In this document: positions 1-9,303 of the stretch, in pieces
Layout of the letters: each line of letters opens with the position of its first letter
Numbering within the stretch: the stretch's first letter is position 1
From: Microvelia longipes
Taxonomy: Eukaryota; Arthropoda; Insecta; Hemiptera; Veliidae
NCBI GenBank assembly: GCA_018340805.1
Contig: JACMZG010001870.1
Span: 14,541,478-14,605,477 of the forward strand
Direction of reading: 5' to 3'
DNA: 64,000 nucleotides
Position numbers and translations under genes: made by a program
Notes under the pieces: model-generated
The model's database searches: none
What the model was told of the DNA's origin: nothing
The model's input: only the letters and a program-made list of their open reading frames with translations

Positions 1-275
1 TAAGTAGACAAAGTTTCGTTTTAATACGACAAGTACATCCATAATTTTTGTGGGGTCATAAAATTTGGTCAGCACTGTAGGGTGATCGCTGAGAATGAAA
101 CGAATCCATTTACTATCTGAGGACGAGCGAAGTGAGTACGAGACATTTTGCAGTATAAATTTGGCGAATATTCTGAGGACGAGCGTAGCGAGTCCGAAGT
201 AGGGAGGATGAGCGTAGCGAATTCGATGTGATGAGAAAAATATCAAGGTACTCCTTACCCAATTTTTAAATTCCT
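1..275 (+). repeat. Family A repeat, 3' part with degenerate 5S-like segment
   Basis: This is the right part of the dispersed family A repeat, cut by the window edge. It runs from the AAGTTTCGTTTTAATACGAC stretch through a degraded 5S-rRNA-like block (about 50-102) into two GC-rich motifs of the GAGGACGAGCG-AGCGAGTCCGAAG type, ending near a GGTAC stretch. Longer copies are at 47550-48315 and 57440-58180. No coding capacity is seen. Confidence 0.8.
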
Positions 276-718
276 TTTTATTATTATAAAAGGTCGTTGA
301 TATTGAAAAAAATATATAAAGTAAAATCATAGAGTTTAAAAGTCTAGATAGAAAGGTCGCACGTCTAGTCCGTTATTAAAGCATAAGAAATCCGTTATTA
401 GCGTCCAGTTCATAAAAACTAGCCACTGCACCGATAGAAAATATAAAAGCAATTATCCCGAGAGGAAAAACATTAATATTACCGTTGCTTTCCTTGTACA
501 CGACTGAGAATTAGAATGACAAAGTCATTCTAATTTTGACTAAATGTTGAAATAAGTAGTAACGGGGTTTCTCTCTTCCTTTACCTTGTAATTCTCTCGT
601 CTTCATTACTCTTTTTTCCTTTACAATTTTTTCTTAACTATTAATGACTTCTTCTTTGTTCTCTTTCATCTCGTTAGTATATTAGCATATTAGCTATTTA
701 TACTTTTCGTCATACTGT
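276..718. other. Unassigned AT-rich stretch
   Basis: I see no gene, no clear repeat family and no RNA gene here. The only structure is a short inverted repeat near 505-535, where TTAGAATGACAAAGTCATTCTAA folds on itself. Confidence 0.5.
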
Positions 719-1515
719 ACTAGTCCAGGAGCCAGACATAAAAAAAATGGTCACTCATTTTGTACTACTTCAAACCAATTTTGTACTACTTCAAACCAAT
801 TTTGTACTACTTCAAACCAATTTTGTACTACTTCAAACCAATTTTGTACTACTTCAAACCAATTTTTTACCTACTTGAAAACCAATTTTTTACTACTTCA
901 AAAAATTTTTTCAAAAATATACCTTAAATTATTAAAAAAAACATAGTCTGCCTATCTAGAGTGGAGCCTTTATATGATTGCCCAAGCTCAAAACTTTATA
1001 AGATCGCACAAATTTCAGTTCTCTTGAAATAAGTGGTTTCCTGTGGGTCGTGTGCAAAACATGAACACATCATTTGTTAAAGGTGATAAAATATTCTATA
1101 AAATGAGTGCTTAATCATCAAAATCGGATGACTACAAGCAAAGTTATGGCTCTTTCACAAAACTAATTTTTTTGACAAAATATTGGCTTTTTGTGCATTT
1201 TTTGACCTAAAACGTCATAACTTTAGTTGTAGTTATCCGATTTTGACGCAAAAACACAAAACTTATAGGAAATTGTATCAGCTTTAAAAAATGTCCTCTT
1301 CGTCCTTTGCACACGACCTACAGGGAGCCACTTATTGCAAGAAAACTAGAATTAGTGCGATTTTCTAATATCATGAGCGAGCGCATTCATACGAAGATTT
1401 CCACTCTGGATTTGGCAGACCATTCTTTCCTTATAATTTAAGGTATATTTTCAGAAAAATTTGGTTTGAAGTAGTACAAAATGAGTCACATTTTTTAGGC
1501 TAAATCTTGGACTAT
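719..1515. mobile_element. Family C fold-back (palindromic) element, copy 1
   Basis: The whole segment is a long imperfect palindrome centred near 1120. The left arm begins GTCCAGGAGCC and the right arm ends GGCTAAATCTTGGAC, each with TA outside. Mirrored landmarks include CTCATTTTGTACTACTTC against its complement near 1470-1492, CTGCCTATCTAGAGTGGAG against the 1405-1425 region, and the ATCGGATGACTAC block against 1217-1240. A second copy at 19440-20140 also has TA at both ends. Long arms and TA flanks fit a non-autonomous Tc1/mariner-type fold-back element; that class is an inference. No transposase frame is present. Confidence 0.75.
758..905. repeat. 21-bp minisatellite inside family C left arm
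   Basis: About six to seven head-to-tail copies of TTTTGTACTACTTCAAACCAA lie in the subterminal part of the left arm. The right arm carries a single unit (about 1465-1490), so the array expanded after, or independently of, the formation of the palindrome. Confidence 0.9.
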
Positions 1516-1534
1516 ATGTGTGCGATTGCACTAA

Positions 1535-1904
1535 AAATCGGAAACTGGTATTTCACATGAATCATCCGTTTCAGTATGATTTTTATACGACCTTCTGAGA
1601 AGTTATCTACAAATTTTTCCGTCTATATGTAAGTGTGTTCGTGCGTCTGATATCATAGTAGCTCACAGTGTGTTTTAAAACTTCACAGAGAGTTAAAACT
1701 TGTGTAAAAACCAATTTTTGCGTATCGTTAAGCCATAAAGAAAATAATTCTTTGACTTCATTAAATCACCAAAAATTTCATAAAACTCTGAAAAATTATA
1801 GGATCGGTAGGAGATTTGACACGCGTGTAGAACTATATGCGTATAAAAAATCTGCCAAATTTCATGTCATTGTCAACATTAGTTCAATTTATATTAAATG
1901 ACAT
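1535..1904 (+). repeat. Family A repeat, 5' and middle part, split by a transposon
   Basis: This is recognisable family A sequence: the ATCCGTTTCAG block, a GTGTGTTCGTGCGTCTGATATCATAGTAGC-like stretch, and a block like GATTTGACACGCGTG. It is interrupted at 1904 by the transposon at 1905-2443 and resumes at 2444 as GACATGCATACATTCTTTTTAAA, matching the uninterrupted ATGACTTGTGTACGTTTTTTAAA of other copies. The 77-residue open frame at 1668-1901 lies within this non-coding repeat. Confidence 0.75.
1897..1904. repeat. Target-site duplication AATGACAT, left copy
   Basis: Direct repeat immediately left of the inverted-repeat transposon, identical to 2444-2451. Uninterrupted family A copies have a single AAATGACTTG at this point. 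Confidence 0.9.
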
Positions 1905-2443
1905 CTTAGAATAATACTATATATAGAAGGAGCACAGGACCGTAAACACAATGTAATTCCACTGATAACACGAAAGCCGGTTGACTGGTGCAACTAAGTA
2001 ATGCTGCCAACCTGACAACAAAACATTATTTTAAATATTTGTCATAAATCTATTAATGAAGAAAGATCGTAAAGAACAAATATAATAACTTAAAACACCT
2101 GCTGAGTATTTAATAAAACTGGTCTTAGATGGCAAAAGGGTGGCGCAATACAAGAATCTACATTTAGTTGACGAGGACTACTTTTTATATATAATTTTAA
2201 TAAATACGTTAAACTGCAATTTAAAATGCATAAAATATTGTAATGCACCGATATTTATATTAGTATTTTATGAATAATCAATCATTAATTAATAATAGAA
2301 CATAATAATTCAGCAACCGGAAGTATTGCCAACTTTTTTTAGACAATTGTATATTGTAAGGGTGGCAGCATTACTTAGTTGCACCAGTGAACCGGCTTTC
2401 GTGTTATCAGTAGTGCTCCTTCTATATATAGTATTATTCTAAG
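1905..2443. mobile_element. Inverted-repeat DNA transposon (MITE-like) with 8-bp target duplication
   Basis: The ends are a perfect 31-bp terminal inverted repeat starting CTTAGAATAATACTATATAT (1905-1935 and 2413-2443). A further ~50-bp near-perfect inverted block containing AACACGAAAGCCGGTT and CAACTAAGTAATGCTGCCA lies at about 1961-2010 and 2361-2411. The left side carries ~24 extra bases between the two blocks. Both ends are flanked by the direct repeat AATGACAT. The 539-bp element is AT-rich and has no transposase frame, so it is non-autonomous. Eight-bp duplications are usual for hAT, P and some Merlin elements, but the CTTAG end does not let me choose between them. Confidence 0.9.
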
Positions 2444-2451
2444 AATGACAT
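2444..2451. repeat. Target-site duplication AATGACAT, right copy
   Basis: Matches 1897-1904 exactly and is followed by the resumed family A sequence. Confidence 0.9.
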
Positions 2452-2487
2452 GCATACATTCTTTTTAAATCTTTAAAAAATAAAATA

Positions 2488-2700
2488 ATCTGGCGCGGTG
2501 GTCCGCATGCTAAACGAATTTCTTTTCGAATGCGTGTGTCTGTGAATCTATTTCTTGCTTGAAGTTCCGGTTTCTGGTTTATAACTTGAGCAGTTACTCA
2601 ATTATCAACCACAATTCGTAACTATTTTTCTCTGGATTTTTATCAAAGGAAATACGCATAATTATTCTGTTGGTTATACAAAACTGTTTATTATCTTTAA
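2488..2700 (+). repeat. Family B repeat
   Basis: Starts CTGGCGCGGTGGTCCGCA, as does the copy at 37206, and continues through the TTTCTTGCTTGAAGTTCCGG and TAACTTGAGCAGTTACTCAA blocks shared with 23095-23180. A fuller fold-back copy is at 54620-54930. Non-coding; class unknown. Confidence 0.65.
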
Positions 2701-2726
2701 TAGATTTGGCGCTTTCCCTTTGAATA

Positions 2727-2948
2727 GTCTGCCTCCGTGGCCGTGATCGTAAAGGCGTTCGATTTCGGCACCGGAGGTCCGGGGTTCGCAGCCCGGGCTA
2801 TGCTCTCAGATTTTATGAATAGTATTTGTATTAAAATGATTTTTGCCAACTTTAATTAATTCTTAGAGTGTAGTAGATGCAACCCACCTGAGGTGGTTCC
2901 CGAAAGGTGAAACCCTGATGGGCCGAAAGGCCCTAAAACGGGCATTTT
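2727..2948 (+). repeat. tRNA-derived SINE, divergent subtype
   Basis: The head resembles a class II tRNA (Ser/Leu-like): CCTCCGTGGCCGTGATCGTAAAGGCG as A-box region and GGGGTTCGCAGCCCGGG as B-box region. A body of about 100 bp follows, then the conserved 3' block around GAGGTGGTTCCCG and GGGCCGAAAGGCCCTAAAACGGGCA with an AT-rich tail. Such heads carry an internal RNA polymerase III promoter. The ATGCTCTCAG after the B box is shared with the truncated copy at 38403-38555, marking a subtype. Confidence 0.85.
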
Positions 2949-3059
2949 ATATTTTTTTTTATTTTATTATTTACGATAAGTGCTTAGTAATTTATTAGTA
3001 GATTTATTGCTCATGTTATAAACCATAAACCGTCATATTTTAGACTTGGAAAATTTACT

Positions 3060-3224
3060 AAATTTATTGAAAATTGTGCTGACAAACACCGTTATTTGCG
3101 CAAAAAAAACTTAAATTTTCACACAGGGTTCGTGTTCGTGTATACAAGGTTAATTTTTGTACAAAGTTAGATTAAAAAATACTTATACGTTCGAAAGATA
3201 GCGTGCACATATACATAAACTCAC

Positions 3225-3235
<11 letters not shown>
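3060..3235 (+). repeat. Family H repeat leading into a CA/TA microsatellite
   Basis: Contains AAGGTTAATTTTTGTACAAAG, then AAAAATACTTATACGTTCGAAAGATAGCGTG and a short (AC)n run. The same order is seen at 23180-23432 and 26880-27298, each ending in a dinucleotide tract. Confidence 0.7.

Positions 3236-3239
<4 letters not shown>

Positions 3240-3303
<64 letters not shown>
3240..3303. repeat. (TA)n microsatellite
   Basis: Uninterrupted TA repeat, abutted on the right by the reverse-oriented SINE at 3307. Confidence 0.99.
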
Positions 3304-3306
<3 letters not shown>

Positions 3307-3307
<1 letters not shown>

Positions 3308-3545
3308 ATGTAATGTAATGCCCGTTTAGAGCCTTGCGGTCGTCAGGGATAACCCCTGTGGGAACCACCTCGGTGGTAGCAGCAACCGTTACGCTCAAAG
3401 TGTAGTCTAAGCTGGCGATAATTTATCTAAACTATAATCTTCTATAAACTGAGAGCGTAACCTGGGATGCGAACCCTAGACCTCCGTGGGTGTCAAAGGT
3501 CAGTGTAAAGACTAACGCCTTAACGACCTCGGCCACGGAGGCGGC
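3307..3545 (-). repeat. tRNA-derived SINE inserted in a TA tract
   Basis: Full-length reverse-strand copy. Read on the minus strand it has CCGCCTCCGTGGCCGAGGTC (A-box region), GGGTTCGCATCCCAGG (B box), a body with TCTCAGTTTATAGAAGATTA, then the GAGGTGGTTCCC block and the GCTCTAAACGGGCATTA end with a TACATTACAT-type tail. TA microsatellite lies on both sides, so the SINE either landed in a (TA)n tract or one side is the tract bounding family H. Confidence 0.9.

Positions 3546-3546
<1 letters not shown>

Positions 3547-3613
<67 letters not shown>
3547..3613. repeat. (TA)n microsatellite
   Basis: Simple TA tract directly following the SINE, with one phase break near 3571. Confidence 0.99.
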
Positions 3614-3620
<7 letters not shown>

Positions 3621-3964
3621 AATAGATATATTACTTTCTTAGTAGAGTCGCGTATAAAGTAAATTTAAAAGGAATTTACATGCTGAGGAAGCAGTCAGGA
3701 TCAACAACCTTGGTTATTTGATACAAAAGACTTCACGGTTATCTAACTCTTTGAGTAATTGAGTGACAAAGTCTTTGACGATATTTTGCATACCGCATAC
3801 TTGTCTAGACTCTATACATGAAAATATCTACAGCCTCTCTCGTAATCTCTATTCAAGCCAGTCTTCTGTACGCATATACCTACTTAAAAAGATGAAAATG
3901 TTAAACTATGAATATAATTTCAGTAAAACAAATATAGACTCATTAAAACATCATCGTAGAATTT

Positions 3965-4150
3965 TGATATAACGATCTTTGCTTGATATAATAGTACATT
4001 AGATATAATGATACATTCGATATATATTTATACATTCAATATAACGATACATTCGATATAATGATACATTCGATATGATGATACATTCGATATAAAGATA
4101 CATTTGATACAATGATACATTCGATATAATGATATTTTGATATAATGATA
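3965..4150. repeat. 17-bp minisatellite
   Basis: About ten imperfect copies of GATACATTCGATATAAT. The units vary by single-base changes and small deletions. Confidence 0.9.
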
Positions 4151-5235
4151 CATAAAAAAACCTCTCCCAGATTTTGTTTATTAGAATTTACGTTTTAAAA
4201 TCCACAAATTCTAAAAATTTGAAAAAGTTGTCTGTATTATTTGAATTTAAATTAAAATTTACATTATTCAAAATAGTTTATTTATTAAATATATCGTCAA
4301 AGTTCTGCGGGTCCTATCTCTATGTCATTCAAACAGAACTTGAGAAAAAAGCCTGAGGGTATATAAGTTTTAAGAGTCAAAGGATAAAGGCGTGGTCAAT
4401 ACTTATATACTATAAATACTTACTACTTCTACTACTATTTACTTATATAAATATATATATGATATTATATTATATTTGAGTTTAGCAATAAATAAAATAG
4501 AATTGCAGAAGGTTAACTCGGTGACTTAACCTGCATAACTTTACCAAAACGCACTTTATAACTGAAAAATAGTATTTTCCTTTAAGATTTTAATGACATT
4601 TTTCTTACAATTTTTGATAGTAAAATGCTTAGATACTTAAAAAAGAAACTTTTAATTAAACATGGGACGTAAAAGTTTTAAAGATGAAAAAAAAAAGTTT
4701 AGAATCATCTGAAAAAGAATTAGTTTCAATTTTTGTTGGAAAAAAGTTCAGATTATTTTTTATCCGGCCCTATGAACTTTTTAATTACGTAGTTTTGTGT
4801 GTATAAGGGTAGAATTTTGCTTGACTTTGTTTTAGCAAAAAACTTAGTTTTCAGTGTCATTTAGTGAACTATCAAATTTGTCTGTGGATGATGTTAAAAT
4901 TATTAAAAGTTTTTTAAGCATTAAATAAAAAAAAAATAAGTTTAAATGGGTACATTAAAGGAAAAAACAAGGGAAGAGCTTAAAAAGAATAACTTATTAC
5001 TCATTTAATTATAAATTCATTATTAAACTTATTATCCCTTAAATTTGAACTAAATATAAATCTTTAATAATACCTTTAAATAAAAACTTTAAATATAAAT
5101 CTTAAAAACATTAACTTGGCCATCCATTGGTTTGATCAGAATAAAATTAAAAATTATTATGACATTATACGATAAGAATAATTTTAATATAAGAGGTAAA
5201 CTAAAGAAATGACATGCTTTGAAAAATTCAATTGA
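4151..5235. other. Unassigned AT-rich stretch
   Basis: I see no supported gene or recognised repeat in this ~1.1 kb. Short open frames here (for example 4174-4356) have no recognisable domain and typical chance composition. Confidence 0.5.
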
Positions 5236-5345
5236 TTTCCTACAGTACTTGATCAGTGAATCTCCCCCTACCAAAAAATCACCCCCACTTATGAACCCAA
5301 CCTCATATGTTCATTTTTCTTCAAACATTCGCTAAAAATGACCAG
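5236..5345 (+). repeat. Family H tail fragment
   Basis: The CTTGATCAGTGAATCTCCCC start and the ATTCGCTAAAAATG end match 27316-27404, where the block follows a TA tract. Only this tail is present here. Confidence 0.5.
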
Positions 5346-5975
5346 GATTTTACCAGGAAATACTGGAACACTGGAACAAGCACTTGTATTTATAACATAC
5401 TGACAAACCATTCATAATTTCATCATAAATGGTACCATATTTCCGTACAAGAATTTTGCTGAAATGACCATAAGGCACAATGTTTAACCATCAAGCAACT
5501 TAACTGTGGTACAAGACCTAGGCAAACTAAACAGATTGCTACTTATAGAAGAACTAAAGACGTAGATGTAGTCATATTGCAAATTTCTTCGAGACGTGTA
5601 GAGCTGGGGAACACTACATTTATCTAATAATTTTAATATTTTTACCAATACACTCTTAGCTTCATGTTGATGCTTTCTTTTCATTAGTAACTATAAGAAA
5701 GTAAGAAATAAACTCGTGAGCTTAAAAAGTTCAAAGACAGGTACAGAAAGTACAACCAGTAAAATGAATGCTTAAACTCCAAAAACGACAGTCCTTATTT
5801 TAATAAGAAAATCTCTTCAAACATTATATCTCAATAAGACAAGGCATAAAGACAAGCTAAATCATAATAATAATTCTGTTAAACTATATTGCTAACAGTT
5901 TATAAATATAAATTATAAACATTGCTCTGCCGAAGAAAGTCAAATCCAGACAAACAACGATTGCTGGAGTCCAGA
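5346..5975. other. Unassigned AT-rich stretch
   Basis: Nothing recognised beyond short chance open frames (for example 5484-5684 on the minus strand). Confidence 0.5.
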
Positions 5976-5977
5976 TC

Positions 5978-6012
5978 AGCGCTTCTTAACCTTTTTGATC
6001 AGAGACACAAGA
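5978..6012 (+). mobile_element. Possible hAT-type terminal sequence
   Basis: CAGCGCTTCTTAACCTTTTT resembles the CAGNGGTTCTCAACCTTTTT termini common in hAT-superfamily non-autonomous elements. I did not find the opposite end or a target duplication, so this is a single-end resemblance only. Confidence 0.3.
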
Positions 6013-6074
6013 AAAACTGTGGTAACTTCCCTGCCACCCATTTTCTTATCTTATTTACTTGGCTGGAGTGAATG

Positions 6075-6508
6075 TGATAAACAATAAACGATGTTAAACA
6101 ATAAACTGTGTTTAACAATAAGCGGTGTTTAGCAATGAACTGTGATTAACAATAAACGGTGTTAAACAATAAACTGCGTTTAACAATAAACGGTGTTTAA
6201 CAATAAACTATGTTTAACAATAAACGGTGTTTAACAATAAACTGTTTAGCAATAACTGTGTTACAATAAAACAATTAACGCGTTTAACAATAAACTGTGT
6301 TTAACATAAACGGTGTTTAACAATAAACGGTGTTAAACAATAAACGTTTAACATAAACTGTGTTTAATAACTATAAACGGTGTTTAACAATAGACGTTTT
6401 AAACAATAAACCTGTGTTTAACATAACAATAAACGGTGTGTTAACAATAAAATAAACAATGTTAAACAATAAACGGTGTTTAACAATAAACGGCGTTAAA
6501 AAATAAAC
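6075..6508 (+). repeat. 17-bp minisatellite abutting a reverse-transcriptase fragment
   Basis: About 25 copies of AATAAACGGTGTTTAAC and variants (CTGTG for CGGTG, single-base drop-outs). The last unit runs without a break into the reverse-transcriptase frame at 6509, whose first bases GGTGTAACAC share the repeat core. The array may have expanded from that coding edge. Confidence 0.92.
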
Positions 6509-6700
6509 GGTGTAACACAAGGCACAGTGCTGGGTCCTATTTTATTTTTAATATTTATTAATGACCTACCATTTTAAATCCGGTTTAGAAACCTTGAGTC
6601 CTTCCTTTTTGCAGACAAATACGGAGCAGTATTACTTTAGAAGCTGATACTTTAGAAGACTTCAAAACTGTTTTCCATATTTTTATTTTTTTGCAAGTCT
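6509..6700 (+). pseudogene. LINE reverse-transcriptase fragment (degraded)
   Basis: Translating from 6509 gives GVTQGTVLGPILFLIFINDL, a clear match to the conserved palm motif (GxxQGxxLGPxLFxxxINDL) of non-LTR reverse transcriptases, followed by a stop. About 13 codons further, LFADK stands where the catalytic F/YADD box is expected; the second Asp is lost or out of frame. A third block in another frame reads EADTLEDFKT, typical of the region after the ADD box in Jockey/CR1-like elements. It is a dead remnant: about 60 codons of a >350-codon domain with a stop, a frame change and no flanking domains. Upstream lies the 17-bp minisatellite. Clade assignment is uncertain. Confidence 0.8.
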
Positions 6701-7255
6701 AATAAATTTCTTTAAAATAATAAAAAATACTGTTAAATGAAAAACTGTAAATGTTATCGCATGTAGTAAAATAATAAGTCGTAATAAACCAATAAATCAA
6801 TTAACTTTTTAAATCTAGTCTGGCGACAGAAGATTAATAAAAAGGAGACACCTTTAGCTTAAAATATAGACAACCATTCACAACAACTGAAATATAACTA
6901 GAAATGCAATACTGATAAAACATTGCCTATTCTAAGTAGGAGAGAATATGGGACAAACTATTGCATAAATTATCTCCAATAATAAACGACATATGCCTCC
7001 CTATATACATAAATACATATTCAATGAATATTACAAGAAATAAGAGAACCATACACATATCTTTCCTACGACCGCAACCTGCTCGTTTCTATTGCTATAA
7101 AATGAATTTATTTCCAGACGGTGTATAATGTAAAGTTTATTACTAGTTTTTAGGGAGTAAAGAAGCACTTTTTTCACCCTTGGAAAAAAAACCTTTCCTA
7201 TTATTGGGTTATTTGAGCCAATTATATCATATTTTTATAAAACATATTTTTATAT
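6701..7255. other. Unassigned AT-rich stretch
   Basis: No gene or recognised family is seen. It may hold further decayed LINE sequence, but no frame supports that. Confidence 0.4.
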
Positions 7256-7259
7256 TTTT

Positions 7260-7640
7260 ATTTTAAGGGAGTGGTATTCTCAAAATTTATACAGGAGACC
7301 GATCAATCTTTGTAATTTTCCCAGGGGATGGCACCCCCAAAATTTATAAGGGGGGCACGACCAAAAAACATTTACTGGCTCAAAATCCGTTTCAGGTCAA
7401 AATAAGTTTTTTGGAGCAATACATTTTTTTTGGAGGCAGCACCCCTAAAATTTGTATCTTGTATGTACCTTGGGAGTAAAATGCAATTTTTCCCCTCGCA
7501 ATTACCTTCCTCAGCTTCGCCTCGGTTAATAGTAATAACACCCTCGGCTTTGCCTTGGGAGTTAAACATATAAATACCTCGGCTTCGCCTAGAGAGTTAA
7601 ATACTTTGGTTCCCTCGGCTTACGCCTAAGGAACCAACTA
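7260..7640 (+). repeat. Family J repeat with GC-rich mini-palindromes
   Basis: Carries repeated CCTCGGCTTCGCCT-type motifs (7510-7625) in AT-rich DNA and a TGTATGTACCTTGGGAGTAAAATGC block that matches, in reverse, TTTTCTCCCGTGGTACGTACAAGAC at 26575-26600. Related motifs are at 38695-38890. Non-coding; the open frame at 7372-7569 (minus) lies inside it. Confidence 0.6.
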
Positions 7641-8424
7641 AGTGCTCAGGGAAATAATAATATTCTTTACTCCTTTGGTGCATAAATAACTATCATAACA
7701 TAAACCTGATGTCACAAATGTCAATCTGCATTTCAGGAGTGGCGTCAAACCAACTTTTTATCTACTTTTTTATTAACCTATTTTTTGTTATTTTTTTACT
7801 TTTATGTTTTCGTTCGTTATATAGACATTTATGATAGTCTATGTTCTTGAAGTCGGCGGAAAATCTATACCTCAACTTTAAATTTTAGTTCAAATAATGT
7901 TATTAAGTCAATATTAAGTAGATGCTTTTACCTTTAGCCATTGGGAAGGGCCGAAGATCTGATGTTAAAGAAAATCCATCTCTATCACTCCACATGTCCT
8001 TTTATCTGGAAACCAAAACAATAAAGATAAGACAATGTTTTCAATATCATCTGCAAATAGAGAACAAATGGCTGAATAAACGCATCAACTAAGACAGTTA
8101 AAGATCTTGCAAATGCAGATGATAGAATAGTGTATTATGCTACTAGGTTGAAAAGCGCGTTTTTTGACCGAGGTGATTATATTTACTGCCGAGCGAAGCA
8201 AGATATAGTAAATATTGCCAAGGTTGAGAAAAAACTTTACAGTCATGCTTCATATGTTATTTTTTGGGGGGTACTCAGGTGAGAATAAGTACAACAAAGT
8301 TTTAAAAAACTTAAAACTTTATAAGAAATGAAATGCATTCTCATCTTCTTCTTTTTAAGTCATTAGAATAATATGTAAGAAAGTTAAATCATATTTACGT
8401 ATAATTAGTATTTTACTATTTTAT
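7641..8424. other. Unassigned stretch with a small hairpin
   Basis: No gene seen. ATATTTACTGCCGAGCGAAGCAAGATATAGTAAATAT at about 8179-8215 has complementary ends and a GC-rich middle like family A and J motifs. Confidence 0.4.
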
Positions 8425-9203
8425 TAGTAATAAAAAAATCGGGTACGGGGTACCAACCCTCATCACATCGGATTCGCTACGCTCGTCCTTCAAGCTTCGG
8501 ACTCGCTTCGCTCATCCTCAGAAATACAAGTCGTTAAATTTATACTCAACATGTCTTCGGACTCGTTTCGCTCGTCCTCAGATAGTAAATACATTCGTTT
8601 CAGCCCCAGTGGTCACTCATACAGGCACGGATCACGCACGATGCTGATTAACTTTTATGATCCACCAAAAATCATGAATAAACTTGTTTCATTACAACGA
8701 AACTTAGTACACTCATTTATTACGTCAAGGTATATACTTGTGCCAAATTTCAACCCAATTAGATTACTTTCCGATTTTTTAAAATTTTTTAAAAAACGTA
8801 CACAAGTCATTTGATAAAAATTGAACTAATGCTGATAATGAGATGAAACTTAGCACATATGTTAATCTTATACATAGCTACATGCGTGCCAAATCTCAAT
8901 CTGATCGCATCGCGTTTTATGATTTTTCGAAATTTTCGCTGAGTTATTTGTGCAGGTTAATGACGTCATACAAATATTTTCCGAATAGCACAACTACAGT
9001 GGTAGACTTATTCATGTACAAAATTTCAATTCTCTAGCATAAATACACTGGGCGCTACGATGATAACAGACACACATACAGACAGGCAACTTTGCAAAAA
9101 CCACTTAGGAGGCCTTAAAAACGCCTGAAACAGATAATTCCGGTGACATCCCGGTTTCGGATTTTTTTGCAAACACTAAACTTTTCCTATATACCTACGG
9201 GGT
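8425..9203 (-). repeat. Family A repeat, near full-length, with 5S-like segment
   Basis: Reverse-strand copy. It has the ...CGGGTACGGGGTACC end at 8440, two TCGGACTCG-TTCGCTCGTCCTC motifs (8497-8518 and 8559-8580), a 5S-like block at 8601-8663, the long AT-rich middle, an AGACACACATACAGACAG region, and the GACATCCCGGTTTCGGATT block that ends with CCTATATACC. It covers essentially the full ~0.75-kb unit. The open frames at 8551-8814 and 8843-9037 are within this non-coding repeat. Confidence 0.85.
8601..8663 (-). other. 5S-rRNA-like segment in family A
   Basis: On the minus strand this reads TGGATCATAAAAGTTAATC, then AGCATCGTGCGTGATCCGTG, then GAGTGACCACTGGGGCTG. This is colinear with the GATCACCGAAGTTAAGC, GTCGGGCGTGGTTAGTAC and GGGTGACCGCTTGGGAA parts of animal 5S rRNA, which form the internal A box, intermediate element and C box. 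Confidence 0.65.
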
Positions 9204-9300
9204 AATATTCTTCTAAATGGGCTTTCCGTGACGTCATTCCCGTTTTAAATAAGAAAATATATCTGTACCAAACTATAAATTAGGAGTAAAAGTTTTTATT
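9204..9300 (-). repeat. Family H tail between two family A copies
   Basis: ATATTCTTCTAAATGGGCTT through CCGTGACGTCATTCCCGTTTTAAATAAG is the reverse complement of 27410-27512. It lies between two family A copies in opposite orientations. Confidence 0.6.
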
Positions 9301-9303
9301 TTT

